Source: Pseudo-nitzschia pungens (taxonomy: Eukaryota > Bacillariophyta > Bacillariophyceae > Bacillariales > Bacillariaceae). Taken from it: a DNA stretch of 64,000 nucleotides. Made by a program: the position numbers and the translations under genes. Under the pieces are notes generated by a model, which saw only the letters and a list, made by a program, of their open reading frames with translations, did no database searches and was not told the DNA's origin. Numbering within the stretch: position 1 is the stretch's first letter; every line of letters begins with the position of its first letter. The stretch is from contig CM074758.1 in the NCBI GenBank assembly GCA_037355855.1, forward strand, positions 6,359,001 through 6,423,000, given 5' to 3'. Below are positions 41,942-53,193 of the stretch, in pieces.

Positions 41942-44204
41942 ATGAAGAATACTTGCAAGCTGTCGACGTGCCTCGCGCTTACGATATTCGGTGTGACGAC
42001 CGCGTTACTTGCTCCATTCGACTGGAGGCAGGCGCAAGCTCTTCGGAATTACGAGTCGCGGTTTTCGTCACAAAGATGGGCGTCCTCCTCCTCACTACCA
42101 GAGACGTCAAGAAATGCAGAACGCAACAGCGAATTTGTAGAAGGTTTAATGGGGAACCTTTCTAAACTTTGCGACCGATACATAATGAATGGGTCACCGA
42201 AAATACGAGAACAAGTTTTTAATGTCCTCGACCAAATTGCTGCCGAAGCCGTGGATAGGGAATTGGTCAATCAGTCAATACGAATGGTCAAGCGAGCAGG
42301 AGTCCCAGTGTGAGCAACGATAAACCATCAGACACCATCGATTCTTGCATAGAGTTCCTGGCTTCTGACAAACTTTTTTTATTTTAATTTTCACCAACAA
42401 TGTCTTTTGAAAGTCACAAAACATACCTGGAAAAGTTTTCGTCAGAGCTTGGCAAAAGCGATGCTGCTGTTCGACGAGAAGAGGCAGAAAAAAGAAAAAG
42501 CTGGGAAAATGAGAACGGCCTTGTGGGAAAATCCGCATTGTCCCGAAGAATGATAGGTACGAACGGAAGACCAGATCTCATAACGCCGTCCATTCTCGAT
42601 CCGGATTCAATTGCTACAATTGCTGGAGAAAAAAACGATCTGCAGAAACAAATCGAGGACGACGTCAAAAAGGAAACTCATGAGAATAAAAGTCATACCA
42701 ACACAGCCCAAGAGGCTGCCCTTCGTGTGTCAGAAATAATTGCTAAGGCTGGGTCAGGCACATCTTTCGAAGGAGAGACTCTCGGAGTTGGAGGTTTGGA
42801 CGATGTCCTGGTACAGATAAAAAGAAGAATATGGACCCCACTTGCAGCTCCACCGACTCTCTTGAAAGGTAAGTCCTCGTAAGTCCAATTGATGAGTAAA
42901 ACTTTTGTAGAGCAACTAATCCAGCAATTATACAACGCTTTTTCCCTCAAAAATAGAATTGGGTATTCACCCAGCACGTGGTTTACTTCTCTACGGAAAG
43001 CCTGGATGTGGGAAAAGTCTACTTGCCTCTACACTCGGTTCACTTTTATCACCGTTTCGACCAATCACCGTAGTCAGCGGTCCAGAGATTCTGGACAAAT
43101 TCGTTGGATCAAGCGAAAAGAACTTGCGAGACATTTTTGACAATCCTCCAGATATTTACGAAAAATTCCGACTGAACGAAGATGATGGTGGAGATTCATT
43201 AGCGAGTGCGGCTCTGCACGTGGTAGTTATGGATGAGTTCGACGCTGTTGCAAGAAGTAGGGGAGGATCTGATGGCAAGGGTGGACAAGGTGATGCTGGT
43301 GTAGCGTAAGTTCCTTTAGTCTGTGTTTGCTTTTGCAACTTAGATCAATTTATTTATCGAAACTTCTTTATCGTCAAGTCATTTTTCCTGCACACTTGTG
43401 TGAATATAACATCAGCCCTAACATTAATTGTCCCTCTTGCTCTGCTGGTGATCATCTCGCACAGTCGCGATTCTGTAGTCAACCAATTACTTGCCAAAAT
43501 GGACGGAGTTCAACCCTTGGCCGTGCCCACGTTAGTGATAGGGCTTACAAACAAGAGAAGTCTCATTGAACCTGGTAAGTAAAAATGTTCTTTTGCTCGA
43601 CACTGAGACGTAAGATATGGACTCCGATTATAAATTTATTTGTCACATTATTTTCTAACATGGCATTGGTCTGTTTTGTTCAGCACTTTTACGTCCAGGT
43701 CGATTTGAGGTCCAAATCGAAATCCCTCCGCCACGAACAGTTGAACAACGGTTCAGTATTCTGAAAGTACACACTCAACACATGTTCAATGCTGGTAGAC
43801 TTCAGGTGAATAACCCACCACCGAATACTCCAGCTGAACGACAATTGGAGGTAAGGTTAGCATAGCAAAGTCAACGGTGTTCTTGCCCACTCCCTGCAGA
43901 GGAATCTGACGAACGTTTCTTTCCTCGGATACAGAACTTTGAGAGTTCGGATTTTCTTTCATATGAAGAGCTCTTGATGACGTTGGCAACTTCAACGGAC
44001 TCATTCAGTGGTGCTGCAATAGCTGGCGTTGCACGCGCCGCAGCTAGTCGTGCGTTAGAACGGGCAGTTGGTCAGCTTTCGGTAGAGGATGAAAGCGCCG
44101 AAACTTCAAGTATCATGAACTGTCTTGTAACTCAAGATGACTTCTATGAAGCAGTAGACGACGTTCGAGAAAGTATGGGAACTCATGATCACTCAGAAGA
44201 CTAG
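41942..44204 (+). CDS. NSF-like AAA ATPase with a plastid-type presequence, six exons
   Basis: Exons 41942-42309, 42414-42868, 42957-43305, 43465-43574, 43684-43850 and 43935-44204 join in frame to 572 residues; all five introns (84-159 bp) are GT..AG. Residues 1-25 are signal-like, followed by LLAPFDW, resembling a diatom plastid cleavage motif. A helical, charged N-terminal half precedes one AAA module close to NSF D1: Walker A GKPGCGKS, SGPEILDKFVGSSEKNLRDI, Walker B VVVMDEFDAV, DSVVNQLLAKMDGV, sensor GLTNKR and arginine-finger region LLRPGRFE. NSF itself has an N domain and two AAA rings, so this single-ring form is unusual. A role in remodelling complexes in the plastid or periplastid space is inference. 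Exon 1 could instead be separate, with ATG 42400 starting a shorter protein. Confidence 0.83.
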
Positions 44205-45640
44205 ATTGCTTTGAGGCAGGTAACTTAAACAGGAGAAATAGGCATAGTACTTTCTTTTTTGAACTAAGCACTAATTATGTTGAGGAGCCCATTGATTGTC
44301 ACTTTGTCGCTCAGTCTGTTTCTTGTTAGTTACAGTCTTTGGATTGAAGTAAATGTGTTGATTGGATATGATTTTGAGTGGAAATCATACCAAGCCATAA
44401 AGTATTCTTTGGGTAAACAGTATTAACTAGACTAAACAAAAAGAATGAGAAGAGTGACACTCATAGCCCCTCCTAGGTGTCTATCTTTTGCCCTTCTGTA
44501 ACTAATTATTATGTTGCTTAATTGATTAATAACGTGCGTCTTGTAAAAAATTTCATTCCGCGCCTAGTTAATTTTATTACAAAAAAATCTAGTAATAAAA
44601 TTAGTTCCATTGTGAATCTGAAACACCTTTTACTTTGCTGCAGCCCCCTTTACAAGCATAAACATACCACATGATGCTGCTGCTGCAAAGCATTGCTGTA
44701 TGCAGTACACATATGAGGACTACTGGCCTCTACCTTTCATCCAGTACACAAAAACTTGGATAGATGAGCTGGAGTGTGTCACATCTGTCCTTTTTTTGTT
44801 CCTTGCCGTGGCACTCTGTAATCGAACAGTACTACATGGAGCTCAATGGCACTTGGGATACATTTGTACTTCGGTACTTTTTTAAAAAAGTAGGACTCTG
44901 TAGTTGAACAGTACACAGAGCTCAAAGTCACATGGGATACATTTGTACTTTTTTAAAATGTGGGAACTCTGTAGTTGAAGAGTACACAGTACACAGTACA
45001 CAGAGCTCTCTTATTTGTGAGTCATACATGGGCAAAGACACAGTCAACCAGTGGGACTGACAAGGTCTGTCTCTCTTGTAATAGGACTGGCTACTATTCT
45101 TTGAAGGATTTCTACTGGGCCTTCCGAAAAAAAAGTACAATCACATGAAGCGCGCAATTTTGCTAGTTGAACTGGTCAAATTAGCTCGCTCAAGTGGGTT
45201 TGTATATTTTTTCTACCTCCTTTTATCTCTCAATTTGCAGAAGAGAAAACTCATGGTCCATAAAAGCTTGACTTTCAATTGTGACTCACTAAAAGCTTGA
45301 CTTTCAATTGTGACTCAAAGTTGAGCTTTTTTATTTAAAAAAAGCAAGACTTTCCCAATGCAGCACACCTTCGCAATGCAGCATGACTTTCACAACACAG
45401 CATTGCCACCCTGGAAACATGTTTTTTTCATTCCACTATCCCCATTATGGGACTAAAGACATAGCAATTTTTGTTCCAGACTCATGTTTTTTGCTCCAAA
45501 CTTGTGTTTTTTCAAACTTGCACTTCTTGGTACATACTGTATAAATGTGCTTTTGCAAATATAAATGAGTTTTTTTATTTTAAAAAGAGACTTTTTGTAC
45601 CTGGCAAAAAAAATCCTTTGTTGGGGTTGGGGTTGTTGGG
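44205..45640. other. Intergenic with local tandem repeats
   Basis: No gene seen. A unit of about 70-77 bp (CTCTGTAGTTGAACAGTACACAGAGCTC..TGGGATACATTTGTACTTTTTT) occurs about three times at 44813-45008. A 32-bp unit (AAAAGCTTGACTTTCAATTG..) is duplicated at 45263-45320. Short GCAATGCAGCA repeats follow near 45355. Confidence 0.6.
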
Positions 45641-48035
45641 GTTTACATACAAGGCATCCCTCTAAAAGCAAGACCACTACTCGCACTACTCGCACTACTC
45701 GATAGTGGATCCTCCGGAACGCTAATCAACAAACGAGCTCTACTACCATTTGGCACACTACCACTCAGAAGCAAACACCAAGTCCTAACTACTACAGCAA
45801 ATGGCAGCTTTGATACTACAGAGTATATTATCATGAAGAACATCAAGCTACAGGAGTTTGGCAACTACACCATCAACCTACAAGAGGCAAGGCTCTTCCA
45901 ATCACCCACCTGCAACTATGATCTCATACTAGGCAGAGACTTCCTCCACCTAGCAAAGATCAACCTCCTATTCAATACGGAAGCAGTTCAATGGATGGAC
46001 AGAACTATTCCCATGAAAGATACCTCTCTCTACCAGGCAGCAAACCATACCATGCTCATGGAAGAACTTGAAGATGCTGAGCTCTTTGCTGATGACCTCA
46101 CCTTTGCCAATCCATACAAGTCCAAGGTAATCCTAGATAGAGCCTACCAAGAAACAGATCCATCTACAGTCGCGCAGCAACAGTCCCACATGTCCAGAAC
46201 AGAGCAGCAATAGTTCCAAGCAATACTAAACAGGTATCCTAATGTCTTCAATGGAGAACTTGGCAAGTATCCTCATAAGAAGATCTCTCTAAGACTGAAA
46301 CCCGGATCCAAGCCCATACACAAGAAGCCTTACCCAGTTGCATACAAAAGAGAAGACCTATTCAAAAGGGAGCTCCAGAATCTTTGCAATGATGGAGTAC
46401 TCAAAAGATGCACTGGACCAGCTGAATGGGCCTTCCCTACCTTCATTGTTCCAAAGAAGGACAACAGAGTTAGATGGGTATCAGACTTTAGAGAACTAAA
46501 TGAAGTCCTTAAAAGAAGACCATATCCTATACCACAGATACAAGATATCATGAATAAGAGAGGCAAGTACACTCATTTCACCAAGATTGACTTGTCCATG
46601 CAATACTACTGCTTTGAACTCGATGACGCAAGCAAGAAACTCTGTACCATAGTCACCCCTTATGGTTGCTATCAGTATCAGCACCTACCAATGGGCGTTA
46701 AAGTCTCCCCGGATGTTGCCCAACAGCTGATGGAAGATATCTTACAAGACACCGATTGCACTGTTTATATTGATGACATTGGCATCTGGACCAATGGATC
46801 CTTTGATCTACACATGAAGACCATTGACAAGATCCTAAACTGGCTCAACCAAAATGGACTTAAATGCAACCCACTCAAGTGTGATTGGGCTGTACAAGAG
46901 ACAGACTTCCTTGGCTATTGGATGACACCTACAGCTGTTAAGCCACGGAGAAAGAAGATTGAAGCCATCCTCCATGTGGATAGGCCTTGCACTATAACCC
47001 AAGTCAAGTCATTCCTCGGAGCAGTTGGATACTATAGAGACATGTGGCCTGGAAGATCCCATGTCCTAGCTCCTCTCTTTGATATCACTGGGACCCCCAA
47101 GAAGACTCCTCAAGCAGCTGCCATCAAAGGCAAGCAAAGGAAAGCTCCCTCAGCCTTCACTTGGGGCCCTGCGCAAGACAAAGCCTTTCAAGAGATGAAA
47201 GCCATGGGGCAGCAGATGCGCTGAACACCTATCCAGACCTTAACAAGCCCTTTGAACTGTAAACTGATGCCTCAGACCTACAGCTTGGTGCTGCCATACT
47301 ACAGGATGGCAAACCCATAGCATACTGGTCCAAGAAACTATCTGACGCCCAGAAGAACTATACTACTATGGAGAAAGAACTCCTCGCAATAGTACTATGC
47401 TGCAAAGAGTACAGAAAGATGCTCCTTGGTGGCATCATTAATGTATACACTGACCATAAGAACCTTACCTTCCAAACTCTGTCAGTCCAATGAGTCCTCA
47501 GGTGGAGACTGTTCCTTGAAGAATTCGGTGTCATCCTCACCTATGTTGAAGGCAAGAAGAATGTTCTTGCTGATGCCTTCTCCAGACTACCCAGGATTGA
47601 TCCACCAACTGTGGGGAAGAAAGAAGCCCTTGGTAAGGGCACTCTTGTGGATTTCTTAAAACTTGAAGTCCCCAAACAAGATGAAGAACTGTTTTTAGCA
47701 GAGTTCCCCAACCTATTCCAGAACTTGTGCAATGACGCAGACCAGGAACTACAAGCCTGTCTGCTGAACAATGAGTGCCTTGTCAACCTACCAAACAACC
47801 AAGACATGGAATGTCCGGTGAACTACTCCTAAAGATCCTACCATCAAGTTCAAGATTCAATCCAAAGCATTCTTCTACCAAGAATTAGAAGGTAACAACA
47901 TCCTATGCTATGCCAACCAATCCAATCCAGATAACTGGAGAATTTACATACCAAGTTCCCTCCCAAATGATACCATCAAATGGTATCATCTCCTGTTGGG
48001 TCATTGTGGATCCACCAGACTATATCAAACTATCT
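45641..48035 (+). pseudogene. B2: gypsy pol remnant (protease, RT, RNase H, zinc region)
   Basis: Starts abruptly at YIQGIPLKARPLLAL, within the protease, which has a small internal repeat (LALLALLDSGSSGT). It keeps what B1 lacks: RT with TKIDLSMQYYCFEL and YIDD in CTVYIDDIGIW, and RNase H with [13 protein letters not shown] and [12 protein letters not shown]. It ends in the integrase zinc region WYHLLLGHCGSTRLYQTI, where A3 is inserted. Damage: TAG near 46211, a frameshift near 47208, TAA near 47260, TGA near 47490 and TAA near 47830. No LTR or gag of this copy is present at the left, so it is a fragment. Confidence 0.88.
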
Positions 48036-48226
48036 TGCCGTGCACCGGAATACAGTCACGAGTCTGCTCGGGACTGGATTAAGGATAAGGATAAAAGAAC
48101 AATCAGCGAGTCGACAGAATCGCCGATTCAGAGGGCTCTCAGAACTGTAGCAAATAGACTAACCAATAGAGCTCACAATTTGCATATCACTACTACTCTA
48201 ATCACTAGTAGACCCGGGGTATGGCA
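48036..48226 (+). repeat. A3 5' LTR
   Basis: 191 bp, TGCCGTGCACCGG to GGGTATGGCA. Several differences from the A2 LTR, e.g. GTCTGCTCGGGACTGG instead of GCGCACACGGGACTGG. Confidence 0.9.
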
Positions 48227-48240
48227 TGATTTTAAAATCA
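48227..48240. promoter_or_regulatory. 14-bp palindrome at the A3 primer-binding position
   Basis: TGATTTTAAAATCA directly after the LTR, as in the other A copies. Confidence 0.8.
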
Positions 48241-48971
48241 AGCTGAGCGCTGATGACCATGAGCAGAAAGGACCGATTGGCCCAGGGACCGACGGATCCG
48301 AAAGACTGCCAGAAAATGGAGGCGCAGAGAAGCAAAACAGGGAGAAGGATATCCGGTGTCTGCAGCACCAGGAAGACCAACCCCAGCAAATGGTTAGCAC
48401 CGGTATGAGGGAGCAACAGCAGCAACAGAGACACCTAAGGCCCTGAACAGGACCATGGCCGACAACAGAAATAATCGAAAAATTCAAAAATACACGCTGA
48501 AAAAGTGACACATAATCCAGCAAGTGGACTAATTGGACCAACGCTGAGTGGATGGACAGACCGAAGAGGGTATGCCAACCAAAACCGAAACATATGGATA
48601 TCCGGAAAGGTATATAATAAATATCCAAACACCACTAATCCCACGGGAAAACGGGAAGTGGGACCGGCCCGGTGATTGCTTAATAGAGAAGCAACGCCAG
48701 AGAACCACGGGAATCAGATCCCATGAAATAAAAACAGAAACAACTCCAGGGAACCACAGGATTCCCGGGAACTAAAGAGAGAAACAACTCCCACCACTGG
48801 ACGAACCAGGGGAAAAATCAGTTATAACACGAGTTATCGCGAGAGCAATGGAAATCCAGCTCAAAAAGCTGGAGGAGCCGGAGCAATCATTCTTGCTCAG
48901 TTCAAGCTCAAAAGCAACAAAGATAACAAAAATAGTGTAACTAAATTAAATAGAAAACTGAATAACCCACC

Positions 48972-50384
48972 ATGGCGTCTAAAGGAACCAAACTGAAACC
49001 CTTTAACTTCACTTGTGAGGACTGGCTGGAAGATGCCACCACTGTGAAAATGAGTATTGACAACGAGAAGGGAGGAGTGGCTTTCAGTGATTATCTGAAA
49101 GTACTCACCGGCACCGAAAGACCGGAACTCTTTCTTATCTGGAAGCGAGACTTTGACCAGAAAATCGCTGGCAATGACAAGCTCCAGGGAGACCAGAAGC
49201 TGGATGTCCTACAGAGGATTCTCGCCAGCGAAGCGCTATCCCTTGTTCAGAGAACACTCGGTCGGTCCTACTACGCCGAACCGAAACACAAGATACACAA
49301 CAACAAACTGGTAAAGAAAAACATCCAGGACATCGAAAAACGCGATCAAGCAAGCATCCTCTTATCGATTGGGCAAAACGCTAACGAACCTCCCTCTGGG
49401 ATACCCAAGGAGGCGGCAAAGGAGAAATCTCCCAAAGCCGACAAAACCAAACCGACTGCTACGGCAAAATCGGATGAGGAAACAGTGTAACACTCTAGGG
49501 TAGAAATTAGATGGAGTGGTACGCGATAGATGTATTTTAATGATGAAAGGTTAATAAATTGTGTTATAAAAGAGAATGGTTGAATACTTTACGAGATGGG
49601 AATAATAATTCCTTGAGTATGGATGAATGAGCAAAGATTATCAGCGAGTCATAAGACTCTTGATATTTATCTTGATACTTGAATATCTAATCTGTTTCCT
49701 TTGTATGTGTGTATATACCGAACATACATACATGAATACCATATATATTGGAGTACATGCGGGATTCAATAATCATTTAGAGCCCTCGTAGGGTAACATA
49801 CGGTAGCATGTTACAAACAGAGCCAGAGGACCTGGCTCCAATCCCAAAGAAAAGCGTACCAAATGCTCTTACCCAGTACTACCAATCCGAGGAGTACAAG
49901 AAGGATGTCATTGAGGAATGCATGCATGTCCTCAAGCTCAAAATCTTTGGCAATGACCAGAACGGAAAACGCTCGTATATCATCCTCCGCAGATTCATGC
50001 GGGGGATGCGAGTGGAACTCAAATATGGCATACGAGCCTGGGCCAACCGAATGGCCGAACTACAGAGCTACCTCCCAGAATGCCTCTGGGAATGCGGCAG
50101 CGACCAAGTGGAAACGCCAACCAGTTTCACACCGGCAGAAATGAAGGAAATGTTGGATTCCAACATGACACACTCCCAACGAGAGAAATTGGAACACATT
50201 GGATGGGACCTATACGCCCACTCCTTTAACACCACCATCGACAAGCTCAAAAACCTGGAAACCACCATCCGGAAGGAGGAAGAACTACAAAAGCGCATCA
50301 CCGAACTGGAAAAGAAGAATGGTGGTGCCAAGAAGACCTCCAAGGCCACTTCTGGGGGAGGAAACCACCACAGGAAGTCCCCTG
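48972..50384 (+). pseudogene. A3 gag, split by a solo C LTR and cut by A4
   Basis: Starts MASKGTKLKPFNFTCEDW. The N-terminal region is open to SDEET at 49485. Excluding the 330-bp LTR and one AACAG restores the frame (EETEPEDLAPIPKKSV..), followed by the second conserved block (ECMHVLKLKIFGNDQNGKRS) and the coil region (EELQKRITELEKKNGG). Gag is then interrupted before the zinc knuckle at KSP by the A4 LTR. Apart from the two insertions there are no stops. Confidence 0.88.
49486..49815 (-). mobile_element. Solo LTR of family C
   Basis: 330 bp with ends TGTAACACTC and CATGTTACA and a perfect 5-bp duplication AACAG (49481-49485, 49816-49820). No internal element sequence, so it is the product of LTR-LTR recombination. 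The 5' edge in element sense (TGTAACATGCTACCG) is closer to the B LTR start (TGTAACATGCTAGCG) than to C1. Confidence 0.9.
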
Positions 50385-50579
50385 TGCCGTGCACCAGAAT
50401 ACAGTCACGAGTACACACGGGACTGGATTAAGGATAAGGATAAAAGAAAACAATCGGCGAGCCGATGGAATCGCTGATTGCCAGAGAGCTCTTAGAACTG
50501 TAGCATATAGACTAACTGATAGTTCTCACAATTTGCATATCACTACTATTCTAATCACTAGTAGACCCGGGGTATGGCA
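50385..50579 (+). repeat. A4 5' LTR
   Basis: 195 bp, TGCCGTGCACCAG to GGGTATGGCA. It has an extra AAAA-rich insertion and a divergent middle (GCCGATGGAATCGC), making it the most different A LTR in the window. Confidence 0.9.
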
Positions 50580-50593
50580 TGATTTTAAAATCA
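50580..50593. promoter_or_regulatory. 14-bp palindrome at the A4 primer-binding position
   Basis: TGATTTTAAAATCA, unchanged despite the divergence of the A4 LTR. Confidence 0.8.
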
Positions 50594-51323
50594 AGCTGAG
50601 CGCTGATGACCATGAGCAGAAAGGACCAATCGGACCAGGGACCAACGGATCCGAAAGACTGCCAAAAATGGAGGCGCAGAGAAGCAAAACAGGGAGAAGG
50701 ATATCCGGTGTCTGCAGCACTAGGAAGACCGACCCCAGCAACTGTTAACGCCCAAAGAGGGGAACAACAGCAGCAACAGAGACACCTAAGTACCTAAACA
50801 GGACCATGGTCGACAACAGGAAAGAATCGAAAAATCCGAAAATACAGGATGAAAAAGTGACACATAATTTGGTGAATGGACTAATTGGACCAACACTGAG
50901 TGGATGGACAGACCGCAGGGGGTATGCCAACCAAAACCAAAATATACGGATATCCGGAAAGGTATATAACCAAATACCCAAACACCACTAATCCCACGGG
51001 ACAACGAGAAGTGGGACCGGCCCGGTGACAGCTTAAGAAAGGAGCAACGCCGGAGAACCACGGGAATCGACTCCCACGAAATAGAAACAGAAACAACTCC
51101 AGGGAACCACAGGATTCCCGTGAACTAAAGAGAGAAACAACTCCCACCACCGAACAGACCAGGGGGAAAGACCAGTTATAACACGAGTTATCACGAGAGC
51201 AGTGAAAATCCAGCAAAAAGAACTGGAGGAGCTGAACAATCATTCTTGCTCAGTTCCAACACAAACAAACAGAGATAACAAAATAGTGTAATTAAAATTA
51301 ATAAAACAACTGATTAACCCACC

Positions 51324-51791
51324 ATGGCGACCAAAGGAACCAAACTGAAGCCTTTCAACATCACACGGGAGGACTGGCCGGAAGACGCCACCACCGTAAA
51401 GATGAATGTAGACAGCGAACAGGGCGGAATCGCATTCAGCGAGCGTCCTATGGACAACAGCAACAAACAGCCCTGCAAAACCTGTGGCAAGGTCCATGCC
51501 GGCAAATGCTGGAAACTAACCGGAGGACCCTCCAAGAAGGGGAAATTTGACCAGGAAACCATCAACTTGCTCAAAGAGCATTTTGTGGCAAAAGAAGACT
51601 CAGATACTGAGCAACACTCCAAACCCCACTGGGGAAGGAACCTATCAAACCACGAGTACTCATGTGTGCTAGCCACGGCCCAAGCTGACCATGAGGTGTC
51701 AGATGACGAGATCGACATCTCTGAACAAGACCTCAAGGAGTACCGAAGAAAGTACAGAAAGACCTTCAAGAAGAAAGGATCCCACAACTGA
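51324..51791 (+). CDS. A4 mini-gag: N-terminus fused to zinc-knuckle tail
   Basis: 155 residues. The first 35 (MATKGTKLKPFNITREDW.. to GGIAFSE) are normal A gag, then it jumps to RPMDNSNKQPCKTCGKVHAG, which is near residue 367 of A2 gag. About 330 residues of capsid are missing, yet the frame is kept through the zinc knuckle CKTCGKVHAGKC to the usual KKKGSHN-UGA end. Here the codon after the UGA is ATG (UGA AUG GCU GAU), whereas A1 and A2 have ACG. It might act as a small nucleic-acid-binding protein, but this may simply be deletion debris. Confidence 0.75.
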   Translation: MATKGTKLKPFNITREDWPEDATTVKMNVDSEQGGIAFSERPMDNSNKQPCKTCGKVHAGKCWKLTGGPSKKGKFDQETINLLKEHFVAKEDSDTEQHSKPHWGRNLSNHEYSCVLATAQADHEVSDDEIDISEQDLKEYRRKYRKTFKKKGSHN

Positions 51792-51814
51792 ATGGCTGAT
51801 ACCGCCCACACCGG

Positions 51815-52134
51815 GCTGCTACGGGCTGACGTAGGTACCCCTACGAGAGGCTCTAAATGATTATTGAATCCCGCATGTATTCCAATATATATGGTATTCA
51901 TGTACATATACTGAATATTCAACGTACAAGAATACACATACAATTCAAACAAAGATTCCCATGACTCGACGAACATTATTATTGTTCGATCGTTCATTCA
52001 TTCCATACTCAAGAAATCATTCCCATTTCGTAAAGTATTCATCCATTCTCTTTATAACACAATTTATTAACCTTCCATCTTTAAAATACCTCTATCCCGT
52101 ATTACTCCATCTAATTCTACTCTAGACCGTAACA
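51815..52134 (+). repeat. C3 5' LTR, slightly truncated
   Basis: Aligns with the C LTRs from about TGCTACGGGCTGACGTAGG onward and ends GACCGTAACA. Confidence 0.82.
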
Positions 52135-52147
52135 CAGTAATTACTGT
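52134..52147. promoter_or_regulatory. 14-bp palindrome at the C3 primer-binding position
   Basis: ACAGTAATTACTGT, as in B1 and C1. Confidence 0.8.
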
Positions 52148-52234
52148 TTGTGCTTTAAAGTAGAAACAGAACCAACTCAGTACTGAATCCAAAACATCCT
52201 TATCCTAAACAACAGGTATACATCGATACCTTCA

Positions 52235-53193
52235 TGCGTTGATATCCGCTCGTCAGCGGTCTTCGTGGTCTAATCGTAGAACTTAATCGGCTTGTAGATA
52301 AGTCGACTCGTACTGGTCTGTAAATAAGGAAAAGCCTTAACAATAACAACACGTATATCCCTGGCAAATCGTGAGTCTACAGTGGACCGTTCAAGGTCTA
52401 TTGCATACACTTAAGCAATACAAGGCACTTCCCTAGAGGTACATCGGAATCGGTGGTAAGGGAGGGCATGATAGGCTTTTAATTTAGAGTGAAACATAAA
52501 GAGTGAATAAAGGGGAGCTGAGCCAAAGCGCTCAGCTCTGTATCGTATCGTGACAGCGCTCCGATAACTCGTATAATAACAGAGCTCTGTAGCTCTGGTA
52601 CTGTATTCTACGGGTAGCGTATCGGAGTATCGTAGCGTAGCCTCGCTTAATTAAGCTTCGCTTAATTACATCCAATCGTGTGCTAGCGCTAGCTCGCTTA
52701 TGCTAGCGCGTTGGGTAACTGTTTGGGCCGGGTATGCGGTCATGGTACATATTGTACACCAATGACCCGACCCCGGCGGTAGCATCATATCTTAGCATTG
52801 GTATCATGGTAGGTTAGCATCTTCCAGTATCTCGTAGCCTTAGCATCCCTAACCCTGTAGCATTTAGCTACACCATAAAGGTGCTTTACTCGGGGTACGT
52901 ACGATTGGTACAAATCGTACGCGGCGACCCTAGTAAACTCTGCTAGCAATACTAGACAGGATAGGTCTGCTGCTAAGCCTGTTGCTAAGCCTGCTGCTAA
53001 GCCTGTTGCTAAGCCTGTTGCTAAGCCTGTTGCTAAGCCTGTTGCTGAGCCTGTATGCTAGCAATTAGCACACAGCTCTAGCATTCAGCTCAGCACCTGT
53101 TAGTCAGTTACTGGAGGCTGCTGACTGTAGCCCCAGTACATTCTCCTACACAGGAGCCTTAGCACAGATCATAGCACCCTGGATATCTTCATA
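52235..53193 (-). repeat. D 3' LTR
   Basis: 959 bp; contains a run of seven or eight GCTAAGCCTGTT-type 12-bp units near 52973-53055 and clusters of GCTAGC. No difference from 60657-61615 was found by eye. Confidence 0.88.

Larger units (their letters stand above)
48036..50384 (+). mobile_element. Gypsy element A3, 5' part, interrupted by A4
   Basis: LTR (48036-48226), palindrome, leader and gag up to GNHHRKSP, where A4 is inserted. Its 3' half is not in the window. The B2 bases before the LTR are TATCT, so that should be its target duplication. Confidence 0.88.
50385..51814 (+). mobile_element. Gypsy element A4, 5' part
   Basis: 195-bp LTR (50385-50579), palindrome, leader, a drastically shortened gag and the first codons of pol (ADTAHTG), then cut by C3 near 51814. 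Left target bases CCCTG (50380-50384). Confidence 0.88.
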
